Positions 35,529 through 44,796 are shown, counted from the first letter of the stretch. The stretch: 64,000 nt of DNA from Levilactobacillus wangkuiensis (GCF_016861605.1 NZ_BOLM01000011.1:1-64000); one strand, 5' to 3'. Notes: a model not told the origin generated them from the letters alone. Made by a program: numbers and translations.

Positions 35529-37163
35529 TTATTTTCGTTCAAACAACCAATAAGTCACGCTCACCCCTTCAAACACCTGCGTATGCTTGCCCACCGGCAG
35601 GTAATTGCGGTACAGCGTCTTGGCCAATTTGCTAGTGCCCGGGTTCAGGTTGCCGCTGGTAATGCGGCCGCCACCGCCCTGCCACTCGCGGACCGTTTTG
35701 CCGGCTGGCGTGTTGAGGACGACCCATTCGACCTTGTGCTGGCGAATCTGATCGACCTGTGAGCGTAGAATCTGGGGCGCCGCGCTCTGGGCAATATTGT
35801 AGTTCTGGAAGTAATACGTCGACGGTACCGCCCCAGAGGCCGTGTAAAAGCCCATGTCGATCGACCCGTAATTTAGCAGCGTCAGAGGCAGGCCACTCTG
35901 CCGCATGTAGTTGCCGAAGTCCACCTGGGCCGGCTGTTGCGGCACGCTGGTCGTCTCCTCGGTGACCGACGCGTTGTTGGGAAAGACCTTCGAGTTGGTC
36001 ACGTTGTTATTGACGCCGAGCACCAGGAACCAGCCAATCACCAGCGTCGCCAGGATGGCAAAGCTGTCATCCCCATTTGGCAGGCTCAGGTGACGGAACA
36101 GTAGCTGGCAGAAGACCGCGAACGGCAGCACAAAGCTCGCGAAATAAATCAATTCATAATACTGGTACACCGCCCCGGCCTGGTAGCCGTACAGGGCAAA
36201 CATATCGCTGCCCAGCGTCGCCACCAGGTAGAGTCCCCGGGTGAAGTTGCTGTGGAAGACGCCACGTTCAAAGGTGACCACCAGCGTCCCCACGACTCCC
36301 AGCAGGAAGAACAGCACGTTGCTCAGGTAAAATTGGGACACCAGCGCCATCGACTGGATCAGGTTAGCGAAAAAGGCCACCGACGAGGTCAGGTACACCT
36401 TGGTATTGAACAGAATGTAGACGTTGATGAAGGCGCCCAGGCTCTTGGTCGCCAGGAAATAAACCAGCCACGGTACCGTCGTCAGTAGGAACCCCGCCGC
36501 ACTCCAGCCAATCAGTTGGCCCAGCGCCCGCCATTGGCGTTTGACCAGCCGGGTGACCAGCATCACCAGGTAAAAGACGATCCAAGCGCCCAGCAGCGTG
36601 TGCTTGGACAGGAAGACCACGCCGACCAGCGCACCCTGCGCGAAGTACCACCAGTGACTAACGGTCAGGTCGTGACGGTCCAGCAACAGAATCAGGTAAA
36701 TCAATGAAAGCAGAAACGGTAGCGTGAAGAACTCCACGGTGTCGCCGTAATCGTAGTACGGGTGGTACAGGAACAGGACCGGCGATAGCAAGGCCGTCAA
36801 TAGTGCCGGTAGCTCGTGGGCGTCCAGCAACTTGGCGATGCGGTAGACCAGGTACATCGCGGCCACCAACGTCGCAATTTCATACACGAAGATCAACGCG
36901 AAACTGCGATGGCTCACCAGGTAGGCTAACCCGTGGAGGAAATAAACGTACGGCCCCTTTTGCTCAAAAATGTCCTTGTAGGGCACGATGCCGTGCATCA
37001 TGGCCTTGCCGACCGTGAAGAAGGCGTTGTTGTCCGGCGACACGTCGAAATAGTAAGCCGGGGAGGTGTACGAACAGAAGGTCATGATGAAAGCCCCGAC
37101 AATGGTAAACAAGCCAAATACTTGGGCGCTGCGCTTATGCAGCATTAATCTAATGCGTTCCAT
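35529..37163 (-). CDS. GT-C family membrane glycosyltransferase, copy 2
   Basis: A 544-residue paralog of the protein at 31719-33368, with the same YYFDVSPDNNAFFTVGKAMM loop, YKDIFEQKGPYVYFLHGLAYL, HPYYDYGDTVEFFTLPFLLS and C-terminal YGSIDMGFYTASGAVPSTYY. Similarity extends over the whole chain, so the pair arose by duplication. GGGGAGG precedes the ATG. It follows the gene for Lys-rich secreted protein 3 by 88 bp with a terminator between them. The substrate sugar and acceptor are unknown. Confidence 0.75.
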   Translation of the reverse strand: MERIRLMLHKRSAQVFGLFTIVGAFIMTFCSYTSPAYYFDVSPDNNAFFTVGKAMMHGIVPYKDIFEQKGPYVYFLHGLAYLVSHRSFALIFVYEIATLVAAMYLVYRIAKLLDAHELPALLTALLSPVLFLYHPYYDYGDTVEFFTLPFLLSLIYLILLLDRHDLTVSHWWYFAQGALVGVVFLSKHTLLGAWIVFYLVMLVTRLVKRQWRALGQLIGWSAAGFLLTTVPWLVYFLATKSLGAFINVYILFNTKVYLTSSVAFFANLIQSMALVSQFYLSNVLFFLLGVVGTLVVTFERGVFHSNFTRGLYLVATLGSDMFALYGYQAGAVYQYYELIYFASFVLPFAVFCQLLFRHLSLPNGDDSFAILATLVIGWFLVLGVNNNVTNSKVFPNNASVTEETTSVPQQPAQVDFGNYMRQSGLPLTLLNYGSIDMGFYTASGAVPSTYYFQNYNIAQSAAPQILRSQVDQIRQHKVEWVVLNTPAGKTVREWQGGGGRITSGNLNPGTSKLAKTLYRNYLPVGKHTQVFEGVSVTYWLFERK

Positions 37164-37213
37164 AATGGTTGCCCCTCCCCATTAGTTCGCTTAACAATCA
37201 ATCTGACGCCATA

Positions 37214-37242
37214 AGAAAAGACGCGGTCACCCGCGCCTTTTC
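37214..37242 (-). terminator. Terminator after the Lys-rich secreted protein 3
   Basis: The stem AAAAGACGCGG/CCGCGCCTTTT is followed on the minus strand by CTTATGG. The T-run is short. Confidence 0.7.
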
Positions 37243-37251
37243 ACTAGCAAG

Positions 37252-37851
37252 CTAGTAAATCTTAACCTTGACTTCGAAAGCTTTGTAACCCTTGGCCTTA
37301 ACCTTGATCAAAAAGCTCTTTTCACCCTTAGCTAACTTCTTAGCTTCCTTCTTGGTCAAGCGAATGTCAAATTTGCCGTTCTTCTTGACCGTGCACTTCT
37401 TAACTAATTTGCCCTTGCGAGTCAGCAGTTCAATCTTTTCACCCTTGCGACCCTTTTCCAGGTAGAGAATCCGGGCATCCTTGCGGTAGTGCTTGCGGAG
37501 CTTAACGCGCTTGGACTTGGCTAAAACTTTGGCCTTAGCTGGTTTTTGCAATGGCTTCTGAGATTCTGAAATTGCGGAGGAGCTGTTGGCGGCTGAACTG
37601 CTTGCGGCGGATTCGCTGCTGGCGACTGCACTAGAGCTGTCGGACGCAATGATTGCGCTGCTTGAGCCCGCACCGGCACCGGTATCTGTGCCGCCCCGTG
37701 GCACGACTAATCCGCTTGTCGCGGCATCGCTACCTGAACTCCCACTCGCAGCATCCGCACTACTCCCGTCAGCGTTTGCGGTCGTGGCAATCGCCCCGGC
37801 AAAAGTCAGCGCCGCAACCAAACCTAAAACATACCCAAAGATTTTCTTCAT
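37252..37851 (-). CDS. Secreted Lys-rich protein 3
   Basis: The 199-residue precursor has a signal peptide MKKIFGYVLGLVAALTFAGA ending near ANA, a Gly/Ser/Ala-rich stretch with a poly-Ser/Ala zone (SSESAASSSAANSSSA), and the Lys-rich C-terminal module (KNGKFDIRLTKKEAKKLAKG ... KGYKAFEVKVKIY). GGGGAGG precedes the ATG at 37851. It is paralogous to the proteins at 33451 and 34112. Confidence 0.65.
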   Translation of the reverse strand: MKKIFGYVLGLVAALTFAGAIATTANADGSSADAASGSSGSDAATSGLVVPRGGTDTGAGAGSSSAIIASDSSSAVASSESAASSSAANSSSAISESQKPLQKPAKAKVLAKSKRVKLRKHYRKDARILYLEKGRKGEKIELLTRKGKLVKKCTVKKNGKFDIRLTKKEAKKLAKGEKSFLIKVKAKGYKAFEVKVKIY

Positions 37852-38147
37852 AAGAAATCCTCCCCGAGATGATGACATATTTTTCGTCGAACTACTCTCT
37901 AGCTCGATTACTTGTGAGCATCATAGTGCCATCGAAAGAAAGGGTCAAGCATCCGTCTTTCAGGTTTCACTAGGAAAATGAAAGTGCGACTGTAAATGGC
38001 GTCAGGCCTTAAGTTTCGGGCGTTTACGGCATCCTTAGTGCCCCGTGGATTTTGTCTAAGGGGGTAAGTCACTCACGCGCGACGTCGTTTAAAACCTGTC
38101 GCAAAAATCTTTTTTCACTTAGGCCGCCCGCCTTACTAAACAAGCCC
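37852..38147. other. Promoter region of Lys-rich protein 3 and spacer
   Basis: No open frame or repeat copy. It must contain the promoter for the gene ending at 37851, but no clear -35/-10 pair stands out. Confidence 0.35.
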
Positions 38148-38370
38148 CCAGGGTTGCATAACCGACTCGCCTCCGGGATGGTGAAAATGGGTCGGAACGC
38201 TGTGGGCGCACGTCCGGAGCCTAAGAGCGGTCTCCGAACTTACTTTGAGCCGCCAGGACCGCGTCTCAAAGATAGCACTTCCCTAAGCGGCCAAGAACGC
38301 CACTAAGGGAAGTCCCACGGCTGAACCCATTTTCACCATCCCTGCGGCTAACACTATTTTGGCCCTCTGG
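38148..38370 (-). repeat. Cloverleaf repeat E16, subtype C
   Basis: TCGCCTCCGGGATGGTGAAAA pairs with TTTTCACCATCCCTGCGGC. The H1 arms ACTTCCCTAAGCGGC and GCCACTAAGGGAAGT pair. The outer sequence is CCAGGG/CCCTCTGG. Confidence 0.8.
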
Positions 38371-38467
38371 TCGGTTTCCCTTGGCACATGACGTGTCACT
38401 CAGTTAGACACGCATACGCTTTCTAGGATCTGATCGATAGCCACCGTAAAAGTAGGTCCAATTGCAA

Positions 38468-38572
38468 GAGTGATCAGAAACGATTCAATGTGGCCAGCTG
38501 TGTCGATGGCCTAAGCTGAATGATTTTTTCAGCTTAGGCCACGGGACGAGCCTTGAGACCGACGCAGAACAA
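38468..38572 (+). repeat. Truncated cloverleaf repeat E17, subtype B
   Basis: Only the left border, H1 (GGCCTAAGCTGAA..TTCAGCTTAGGCC) and the start of H2 (CCTTGAGACCG) remain. It is cut off exactly at the T-tract side of the terminator at 38570. Confidence 0.65.
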
Positions 38573-38619
38573 AATAAAAACGAGCAAGCAATCCCAATAT
38601 GGAATCACTCACTCGTTTA
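38570..38619 (-). terminator. Terminator of the rsmG-to-DUF1129 block
   Basis: AAACGAG and TGATTCC pair with GGGATTG and CTCGTTT, followed on the minus strand by TTATTTTG. It lies about 630 bp beyond the last stop codon, with E18 and E19 in between. Confidence 0.7.
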
Positions 38620-38697
38620 ACTGATCTAAGACTCTAATGTCTAGATTAACGTTATTTAATTGGCAAAACCAGCCAACCTAGTCAGCGAGCACAACCG

Positions 38698-38940
38698 CTC
38701 ACCAACCACCCCCCACCACAAAATTCGCGGCGGGTTCGGGCCAAACCAATGTTGCCAGAGAACCACAACATCAGCGACCGGAGGCGGCCGGGGCTCAGCC
38801 GGGGGATTTACGGTGCGCAGCAGCGTAAATGGTGACTTTGAGACGCGTTTCTCAGCGTCTCAAAGCAAGTCCGGAGACCGCTCTCTTTGGCTCCGGGCGT
38901 CCTCTCCCAGCGTTCCAGCCCCAGGGAGCGACCAGCTGTC
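38698..38940 (+). repeat. Cloverleaf repeat E18, subtype C, first of a tandem pair
   Basis: It has a shortened closing stem (GGGGCTCAGCCGGGGG / CTCCCAGCGTTCCAGCCCC). H1 is ATTTACG..CGTAAAT, H2 is CTTTGAGACGCG..CTCAAAG and H3 is CCGGAG..CTCCGG. It is duplicated with its flank as E19, offset 268 bp. Confidence 0.75.
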
Positions 38941-38969
38941 GTGCACCTAAGCACTCAGCCAGTTTTCAC

Positions 38970-39214
38970 CCAACCATCACCCACCACCAGACTCGTGGCG
39001 GGTTCGGGCCAAACCAATGTTGCCAGCGAACCGCAACATCAGCGACCGGAGGCGGCCGGGGCTCAGCTGGGGGATTTACGGTGCGCAGCAGCGTAAATGG
39101 TGACTTTGAGACGCGCTTCTCAGCGGCTCAAAGCAAGTCCGGAGACCGCTCTTCGGCTCCGGGCGTCCTCCCCCCAGCGTTCCAGCCCCAGGACCGCCGC
39201 AGGGAGCGACCAGC
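38970..39214 (+). repeat. Cloverleaf repeat E19, subtype C, second of a tandem pair
   Basis: Near-identical to E18, including the GGGTTCGGGCCAAACCAATG flank. Both copies lie between the DUF1129 stop codon and the terminator at 38570, antisense to the gene. Confidence 0.75.
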
Positions 39215-39245
39215 TCCCGCACGCCCCTAGGCACTGAACAAATTT

Positions 39246-39971
39246 TTACCCGAAGAACCCGCCACGAATCTTGTAGGTGCGGCGGAGCCAGTACATGAGG
39301 GCGATTGACACAACCCCCAGAATGATACTTGGCCAAGGCATCAGCACAGGGTTGATGACGCCAGGTAAGAGTTGGGCAGCGTAGAACAGGATCATCCAGA
39401 CGATGAACCCTAACAGCACGAACAAGGCGCGAATCCAGCCGTTGTACTTGTGCTTGATCTTAGGATCGAACAGCCGGGGCATGATGGGCAAGATAAACCC
39501 AGCCACAACGGCACTGACCGTGATGGCCGTGATCCCAACGGGTTGGCTACTGGTCATCAATTTTGGACTGAAGAGGTACATGATCCCGAACATCAAGTTA
39601 AAGATCATGAAGAACGTCAGCGCGTTGTAGATCATGTTGGGCCAGTAGTTGGGCCCACCGATAACGGCCGTGGCCGATACGGGACCGTCAACGACAGCCT
39701 TCACACGAGCATCGACGTCGCCGTAAAGGTTCTTGGCGGTCTTCCCCGCCTTTTGGCCTTCAACCAGTTCGGTAACCATGTCTTGAACGGCGCTAGCCTT
39801 CTTTTCTGGGCTCAACTTAGTCTTGTCTAAGGCCTTGTTGAACCGGAACATGTAGTCCGCGTTACGCTTGGTCAGCCCGACGTTGTCGAAGGCCGCCCGT
39901 TCGTTCACGGCCACGCTATTGCGGTCCTGACGAACACCGGCGTTACGCGGCGTTTGCTTGTTATCACTCAT
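39246..39971 (-). CDS. DUF1129 family membrane protein
   Basis: The 241-residue protein has a soluble N-terminal half (LTKRNADYMFRFNKALDKTK) and four membrane helices in the C-terminal half. The arrangement and its position directly after ychF fit the DUF1129 family of lactobacilli. The function is unknown. It starts 17 bp after the ychF stop and is the last gene of the partition block. Confidence 0.8.
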   Translation of the reverse strand: MSDNKQTPRNAGVRQDRNSVAVNERAAFDNVGLTKRNADYMFRFNKALDKTKLSPEKKASAVQDMVTELVEGQKAGKTAKNLYGDVDARVKAVVDGPVSATAVIGGPNYWPNMIYNALTFFMIFNLMFGIMYLFSPKLMTSSQPVGITAITVSAVVAGFILPIMPRLFDPKIKHKYNGWIRALFVLLGFIVWMILFYAAQLLPGVINPVLMPWPSIILGVVSIALMYWLRRTYKIRGGFFG

Positions 39972-39988
39972 TTATAGTTGTTTCCCTT

Positions 39989-41089
39989 CTAAACGTTGAA
40001 ACGGAATTCGACGATATCGCCGTCAGCCATCACGTAGTCTTTCCCTTCGACCCGCAGCTTACCGGCTTCCTTCACGGCAGCTTCGGATTCGAGCTTATCT
40101 AAATCATCAAAGGCCATGACTTCGGCCCGGATAAACCCACGTTCAAAGTCGGAGTGGATGATACCGGCCGCTTGAGGGGCCTTGGTGCCCGTCTTAAACG
40201 TCCAAGCACGGGTTTCCTTACCACCGGCCGTAAAGAACGTTTGCAGGCCTAAGAGGTGGTATGAGGCCCGAATCAGGCGGTTCAAACCAGGCTCTTCAAC
40301 GCCTTCAGCTTCCAAGAAGTCTTGCTTCTCGTCATCGTCCAGTTGGGCGATTTCTTCTTCGGCTTCGGCGGCCACGGCAATGGCTTCGGCGCCTTCCTTG
40401 GCAGCGTAGTCCTTGATAACGCCAAAGTACTTGGAGTTTTCGGGATCAGCCATGTCGTCTTCGGCAATGTTAGCCACGTACAGGACGGGCTTGGAGGTCA
40501 GGAGGAACAGGCCTTTAACGATTGGCATTTCATCTTCATCAAAGGCAATCGTGCGGACGGCCCCACCGGCTTCGAGGACGGGCTTGATCTTTTGCAAGAC
40601 GTTCAATTCCGCCTTGGCTTCCTTGTCGCTCCCCTTGGCAGCACGTTCGACCTTGGCCAAGCGCTTGTCAACGGCGGCTAAGTCGGACAGGCCCAGTTCC
40701 AAATTGATGGTTTCAATATCATCAATTGGGTCGATTTTCCCAGAAACGTGGGTGATGTTGTCGTCGTCAAAGGCCCGCACAACGTGGACGATGGCGTCGA
40801 CCTGGCGAATGTTTTCCAGGAATTGGTTCCCGAGACCTTCACCCTTGCTGGCACCCTTAACGATCCCGGCAATGTCGGTAAACTCAAACGTGGTGGGCAC
40901 AACTTTTTTCGCTGGAATTAGGTCTTGAATACGGTCTAACCGGCTATCTGGGACTTCCACCATGCCGACGTTTGGGTCGATCGTGGCGAAAGGATAGTTC
41001 GCCATTTCGGCCCCAGCCTTTGTAATCGCGTTAAATAACGTGGACTTCCCAACGTTTGGTAGCCCAACGATCCCTGCAGTTAATGACAT
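39989..41089 (-). CDS. ychF: Redox-regulated ATPase YchF (OBG family)
   Basis: The 366-residue protein has the P-loop GLPNVGKSTLFN (residues 8-19), switch region and G3 FTDIAGIVKGASKGEGLGNQ, the adenine-selective NxxE variant in LYVANIAEDD, and a C-terminal TGS domain (ETRAWTFKTGTKAPQAAG). YchF binds ribosomes and hydrolyses ATP rather than GTP, with a role in stress response. It is co-transcribed with DUF951 upstream (5 bp gap). Confidence 0.95.
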   Translation of the reverse strand: MSLTAGIVGLPNVGKSTLFNAITKAGAEMANYPFATIDPNVGMVEVPDSRLDRIQDLIPAKKVVPTTFEFTDIAGIVKGASKGEGLGNQFLENIRQVDAIVHVVRAFDDDNITHVSGKIDPIDDIETINLELGLSDLAAVDKRLAKVERAAKGSDKEAKAELNVLQKIKPVLEAGGAVRTIAFDEDEMPIVKGLFLLTSKPVLYVANIAEDDMADPENSKYFGVIKDYAAKEGAEAIAVAAEAEEEIAQLDDDEKQDFLEAEGVEEPGLNRLIRASYHLLGLQTFFTAGGKETRAWTFKTGTKAPQAAGIIHSDFERGFIRAEVMAFDDLDKLESEAAVKEAGKLRVEGKDYVMADGDIVEFRFNV

Positions 41090-41094
41090 AACAA

Positions 41095-41298
41095 TTATTC
41101 ACTCTTTCCATTATTGGCGTCGGCCTTGACCAGCACCTTTTTCAATTTCTTTTCAAACTCACGGCGTGACAACATGACAACGTGGCCGCAGTTGGTACAC
41201 TTGATCTTGATATCCGCGCCCATCCGGGTAATTTCCCAGCGGTTGGTGCCGCAGGGGTGGGCCTTTTTCATTTCTACCAAATCACCTAAATCGTACAT
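41095..41298 (-). CDS. DUF951 family protein with zinc-ribbon-like motif
   Basis: A 67-residue protein; HPCG near residue 15 and KCTNCGH near residue 34 give the His/Cys ligands of a small zinc ribbon. It is conserved between parB and ychF in Firmicutes. The molecular function is not established. Confidence 0.85.
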   Translation of the reverse strand: MYDLGDLVEMKKAHPCGTNRWEITRMGADIKIKCTNCGHVVMLSRREFEKKLKKVLVKADANNGKSE

Positions 41299-41318
41299 GG
41301 CGTTCCCTCCAATGCTCG

Positions 41319-42203
41319 CTAATCTAAGTGGATGTCCAGCAAATCTAGGATGCGGTTCAGATCATCATTGGACAGGTATTCGATTTCAATCCGACCCTGA
41401 TGATCCTTGTTCAGAGCTTCGTTGATGGAAACCTGGGTCCCGAACCGTTCTTGTAATTGATTTTCAGTCGACCGAAGGAACGGGGACTTCTTCTTGGCGG
41501 GCTTCTTGGCTAATTTCTTAGCGGCGCCGTTCAGCTTGTTGACTTCGGCTTCGACCGCGCGGACGGTCATCCCCTCGGCCACGGCCTTCTTGGCCAACGC
41601 CACCAACTTGGTCTTATCCTTTAAGGACAGCAGCGTCCGGGCCTGGCCCATCGACAGCTCGTTGTGTTGTAGCATATCTTTGACCGCCTTAGGTAGCCCC
41701 AGCAAACGCAGGTAGTTGGCGATGTACGGCCGGCTCTTGCCCAAGCGTTCGGAGACCTGGGCCTGCGTCAAGGTGAGCTTGGTCATCAAGGTATCGTAGG
41801 CTTCGGCTTCTTCCAAAGGCGTGAGGTCTTCGCGTTGCAGGTTTTCCAGCACGGCGATCTCCATCATTTGTTCCTCGGTAATGTCGCGGATGATGCCCGG
41901 AATCGTGGTCTTACCAGCGATTTTAGACGCCCGGAAGCGACGTTCGCCAGCTAAGATCTCGTAGCGTTCCAACGTCTTGTCCGGTTGGCGGACGATGATG
42001 GGTTGGAACACCCCGGTCTTTTTAATCGAAGCAGCCAGATCGTCCAGCCCCTTCTTATCAAATTTCTGCCGTGGCTGATACGGGTTGGGCCGGATGTCGG
42101 CTAGCGTCAGGTCAACAACGGTTTCTTCAGCGGTATCCACGCCATTTTCCGCAAACAGCGCGTCAATTCCCCGTCCTAAACTTTTCTCTTTCTTACTTGC
42201 CAT
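41319..42203 (-). CDS. parB: Chromosome partitioning protein ParB (Spo0J)
   Basis: The 294-residue protein has the GRGIDALF N-terminal ParA-stimulating motif, the CTPase boxes PNPYQPRQKFD and ILAGERRFRASKIAG, ENLQREDLTPLEEA, the helix-turn-helix LTQAQVSERLGKSRPYIANY, and a C-terminal dimerisation tail. It binds parS sites, spreads and recruits SMC. Its ATG overlaps the parA 3' end by 11 bp. Confidence 0.95.
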   Translation of the reverse strand: MASKKEKSLGRGIDALFAENGVDTAEETVVDLTLADIRPNPYQPRQKFDKKGLDDLAASIKKTGVFQPIIVRQPDKTLERYEILAGERRFRASKIAGKTTIPGIIRDITEEQMMEIAVLENLQREDLTPLEEAEAYDTLMTKLTLTQAQVSERLGKSRPYIANYLRLLGLPKAVKDMLQHNELSMGQARTLLSLKDKTKLVALAKKAVAEGMTVRAVEAEVNKLNGAAKKLAKKPAKKKSPFLRSTENQLQERFGTQVSINEALNKDHQGRIEIEYLSNDDLNRILDLLDIHLD

Positions 42204-42960
42204 GGGCAGCTAGCACTTCCTTTGCGAGTTCAGAGTAAACTTCCGCACCCTTAGACTTGGGCGCGTAATCAATGATTGGCATCCCGTGACTTGGTGCCTC
42301 CGCTAACTGCACGTTACGCGGAATAATTGTGGCATAAACCTTGTTTTGGAAATACTTTTTAACTTCTTCATTGACCTGTTTCCCCAGGTTGGTCCGGGCG
42401 TCATACAACGTCAGGAGGACGCCTTCGATCTTCAGGTCGCGGTTAAAGTGTTTTTGCACCAATTTGACGGTGTTCAACAGCTGCGTCAACCCTTCCAGCG
42501 CATAGTATTCACTCTGCACGGGAATCAGGATGGAATCGGCGGCCGTGAACGCGTTGATGGTCAACAGACCCAGCGAAGGCGGACAGTCGATCAAAATGTA
42601 ATCGTACTGGTCCCGAACTTCGTCGAGGGCGGCCTTCAGCCGGGTTTCTCTGGCCATCATCGGGGTCAACTCAATTTCGGCCCCAGAAAGCTGGATGGTC
42701 GCCGGAACGATGTCTAACCCGGGGTGTTCCGTGTGAATGATGGCGTCTTGAATCGGCGTCTCGTTGACCAGCACATCGTAAATTTCTTGTTCAATGGTGG
42801 CCTTCTGAACGCCGACCCCGCTGGTAGCGTTACCCTGGGCATCGGTGTCCACAAGTAAGACTTGCTTGCCATCGGTGGCTAAAGCGGCGCCTAAGTTCAC
42901 GCCGGTCGTGGTTTTACCCACGCCACCCTTTTGATTGGCTAATGCAATAATGTAGCCCAT
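42193..42960 (-). CDS. parA: Chromosome partitioning ATPase ParA (Soj)
   Basis: The 255-residue protein has the deviant Walker A ANQKGGVGKTTTGVN at residues 8-22 (signature Lys), the A' box LLVDTDAQGNATSG and Walker B YDYILIDCPPSLGLL. The ATG at 42960 is preferred: AGAGG overlaps the noc stop codon and the GTG four codons earlier sits inside it. It positions origins together with ParB and regulates replication initiation. Confidence 0.95.
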   Translation of the reverse strand: MGYIIALANQKGGVGKTTTGVNLGAALATDGKQVLLVDTDAQGNATSGVGVQKATIEQEIYDVLVNETPIQDAIIHTEHPGLDIVPATIQLSGAEIELTPMMARETRLKAALDEVRDQYDYILIDCPPSLGLLTINAFTAADSILIPVQSEYYALEGLTQLLNTVKLVQKHFNRDLKIEGVLLTLYDARTNLGKQVNEEVKKYFQNKVYATIIPRNVQLAEAPSHGMPIIDYAPKSKGAEVYSELAKEVLAAHGK

Positions 42961-42974
42961 ATGTCGTTTCACCT

Positions 42975-43808
42975 CTAGCTTTCTTTGGGAATGTCAATAA
43001 TAATGCGGTAACCGTCCGCGGTTTCTTCTTCTTTGGTGGTGAGCGTCATGCCCGCGTCGCTGACCATCTTCACCGACTTGCGAATGGTGTTGACGGCCAC
43101 GCGGGTGTCGCCGGAAACGCTGTGTTTGGTGACTTTGCGGCGGCGCTTCTTGGGGTGCTGTTGCTTGGCGATGAGCGCTTCGGTCTCCTTGACGGTCAAC
43201 TTGTCAGCGATAACCGTCTGCAACACGGCGACCTGAGCGGCTTCGTCTAAGGCCAACAGGGCCCGCCCATGGCGTTCGGAAATGTCGCGGTTCAAAATGG
43301 CCTCACGCACCGGTTCGGCCAGCTTCAGGAGCCGTAGCTTGTTGGCCACGAACCCCTGACTCTTGCCAATGCCCTCAGCCAGTTGCGACTGGGTCATGTG
43401 GTTGAGTTCCATCAGTTTCTGGTAGGCGTGGGCCTCTTCCACGGCGGTCAATTCCTCCCGTTGGAGGTTTTCAATCAGGGCCATGGAAGCCGTTTCGTCA
43501 TCATCCATTTTTTCTAAAATGGCCGGGACCGTGTCCCATTTCAGACTCGAAACGGCCCGAAAACGCCGTTCACCAGCGATGATCTCGTAGTGGTCGTCCT
43601 CGTATTCCCGTAAGACAATGGGTTGGAGGAGGCCATGTTCTTGAATCGTTTGGGCCAGTTCGGCGATTGCCGTTTGGTCAAACCGTTGCCGGGGTTGAAA
43701 CCGGTTGGGAATGATCTGGGCGACTGGAATCATCACCACATTTTGTTTCACGGGATGGGCCGGATGCGTGGCCTTCTCCCGATTATTTCCAAATAATGAA
43801 AATGGCAA
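42975..43808 (-). CDS. noc: Nucleoid occlusion protein Noc
   Basis: A 277-residue ParB paralog with PNRFQPRQRFDQ, ILREYEDDHYEIIAGERRFRA-type boxes, ENLQREELTAVEEAH and the helix-turn-helix MTQSQLAEGIGKSQGFVANK. The N-terminal PFSLFGNN resembles the amphipathic membrane-targeting helix of Noc. The position between rsmG and parA distinguishes it from ParB. The start is TTG with GGGGG 8 bases upstream. It prevents division over the nucleoid. Confidence 0.9.
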   Translation of the reverse strand: MPFSLFGNNREKATHPAHPVKQNVVMIPVAQIIPNRFQPRQRFDQTAIAELAQTIQEHGLLQPIVLREYEDDHYEIIAGERRFRAVSSLKWDTVPAILEKMDDDETASMALIENLQREELTAVEEAHAYQKLMELNHMTQSQLAEGIGKSQGFVANKLRLLKLAEPVREAILNRDISERHGRALLALDEAAQVAVLQTVIADKLTVKETEALIAKQQHPKKRRRKVTKHSVSGDTRVAVNTIRKSVKMVSDAGMTLTTKEEETADGYRIIIDIPKES

Positions 43809-43827
43809 TTATCTTACCCCCATCCCA

Positions 43828-44556
43828 TTAATCTTCTAACGGCTCCCGGTTGGGCGTGCCAGCTTTACGCGGGTAGCGCTTGGGTGTGTGCTTGACCTTA
43901 TCCACGACCACAATGTGCCGTGGGTCGTTGGATTCTGGTAAATTGAACGCAAAGTCCCCGGCCACCTGGCCACCTAGCGTGGTGATTCCGGTCTGGCTAA
44001 CGGCCAATTCGTTCTCGGTCTGAGCGGCTTTCAAGGCCACGAACTGCCCACCGACCTTGGTCAGGGGTAAACACAGTTCGCTCAGGACAGACATGCGGGC
44101 CACGGCGCGGGCAGTGACCAGGTCAAAGCCCTCGCGGTATGGCGCCCGCTTGCCACCGAATTCCTCAGCCCGGGCGTGATGAAAGGCCACGCCGGTCAGG
44201 TTCAGCTTGGCGGCCAGTTCATTTAAGAACGTGATTCGCTTGTTTAAGGAATCCACGATGGTCACCTGGAGCTGTGGAAAGACGATTTTCAGTGGTAGTG
44301 ACGGGAACCCGGCCCCGGCGCCGACGTCACAGAGTGTGAGCGGCTCGGTCCGGATTGCGGGCACGTAAAAAGCGGGGGTCAACGAGTCGTAAAAATGTTT
44401 CAAGTAGACTTCGGGCTCCGCAGTAATGGTCGTCAAATTGACGTGTTCGTTCGTCGCTACCAAGAACTGATAATAGTCAGCAAATTGTTGTTGCTGTGTT
44501 GCGTTTAATTCGATGCCTTGCGCCGACAGCGCGGCACGAAATTCTTCAGGATTCAT
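43828..44556 (-). CDS. rsmG: 16S rRNA (guanine527-N7)-methyltransferase RsmG (GidB)
   Basis: The 242-residue protein has the N-terminal helical [22 protein letters not shown], the SAM-binding [35 protein letters not shown] and [15 protein letters not shown]. It methylates 16S rRNA G527; loss gives low-level streptomycin resistance. It is the first gene of the rsmG-noc-parA-parB block. Confidence 0.95.
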   Translation of the reverse strand: MNPEEFRAALSAQGIELNATQQQQFADYYQFLVATNEHVNLTTITAEPEVYLKHFYDSLTPAFYVPAIRTEPLTLCDVGAGAGFPSLPLKIVFPQLQVTIVDSLNKRITFLNELAAKLNLTGVAFHHARAEEFGGKRAPYREGFDLVTARAVARMSVLSELCLPLTKVGGQFVALKAAQTENELAVSQTGITTLGGQVAGDFAFNLPESNDPRHIVVVDKVKHTPKRYPRKAGTPNREPLED

Positions 44557-44581
44557 GCAATATCTCCCTGCTCAGTTCTCT

Positions 44582-44612
44582 GTGAAACACAATTGTTTCA
44601 CGTTTGATTATA
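44582..44612 (-). promoter_or_regulatory. rsmG-noc-par promoter with everted parS-like half sites
   Basis: A TATAAT -10 box (44607-44612, minus strand) is followed at the start-site position by GTGAAACACAATTGTTTCAC (44582-44601). Its arms are the two halves of parS (TGTTTCAC/GTGAAACA) in everted order. Autoregulation by ParB or Noc is possible. Confidence 0.4.
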
Positions 44613-44796
44613 CTTTACCTTACTTACAGGCGAAACGCAACCGAACCGGTTGGGCTTCGCCATAGCGTCGTTACCTATTATACCGAAAATCCCCGCCACA
44701 TGAAACGCCTATCGGTTACTTTTGGGTTTTGCTGGTCTGGCTTACCGGAAACGTCACTGACTTACGCTGACTACCAATTTAGTCTGGTTGAGGTGT

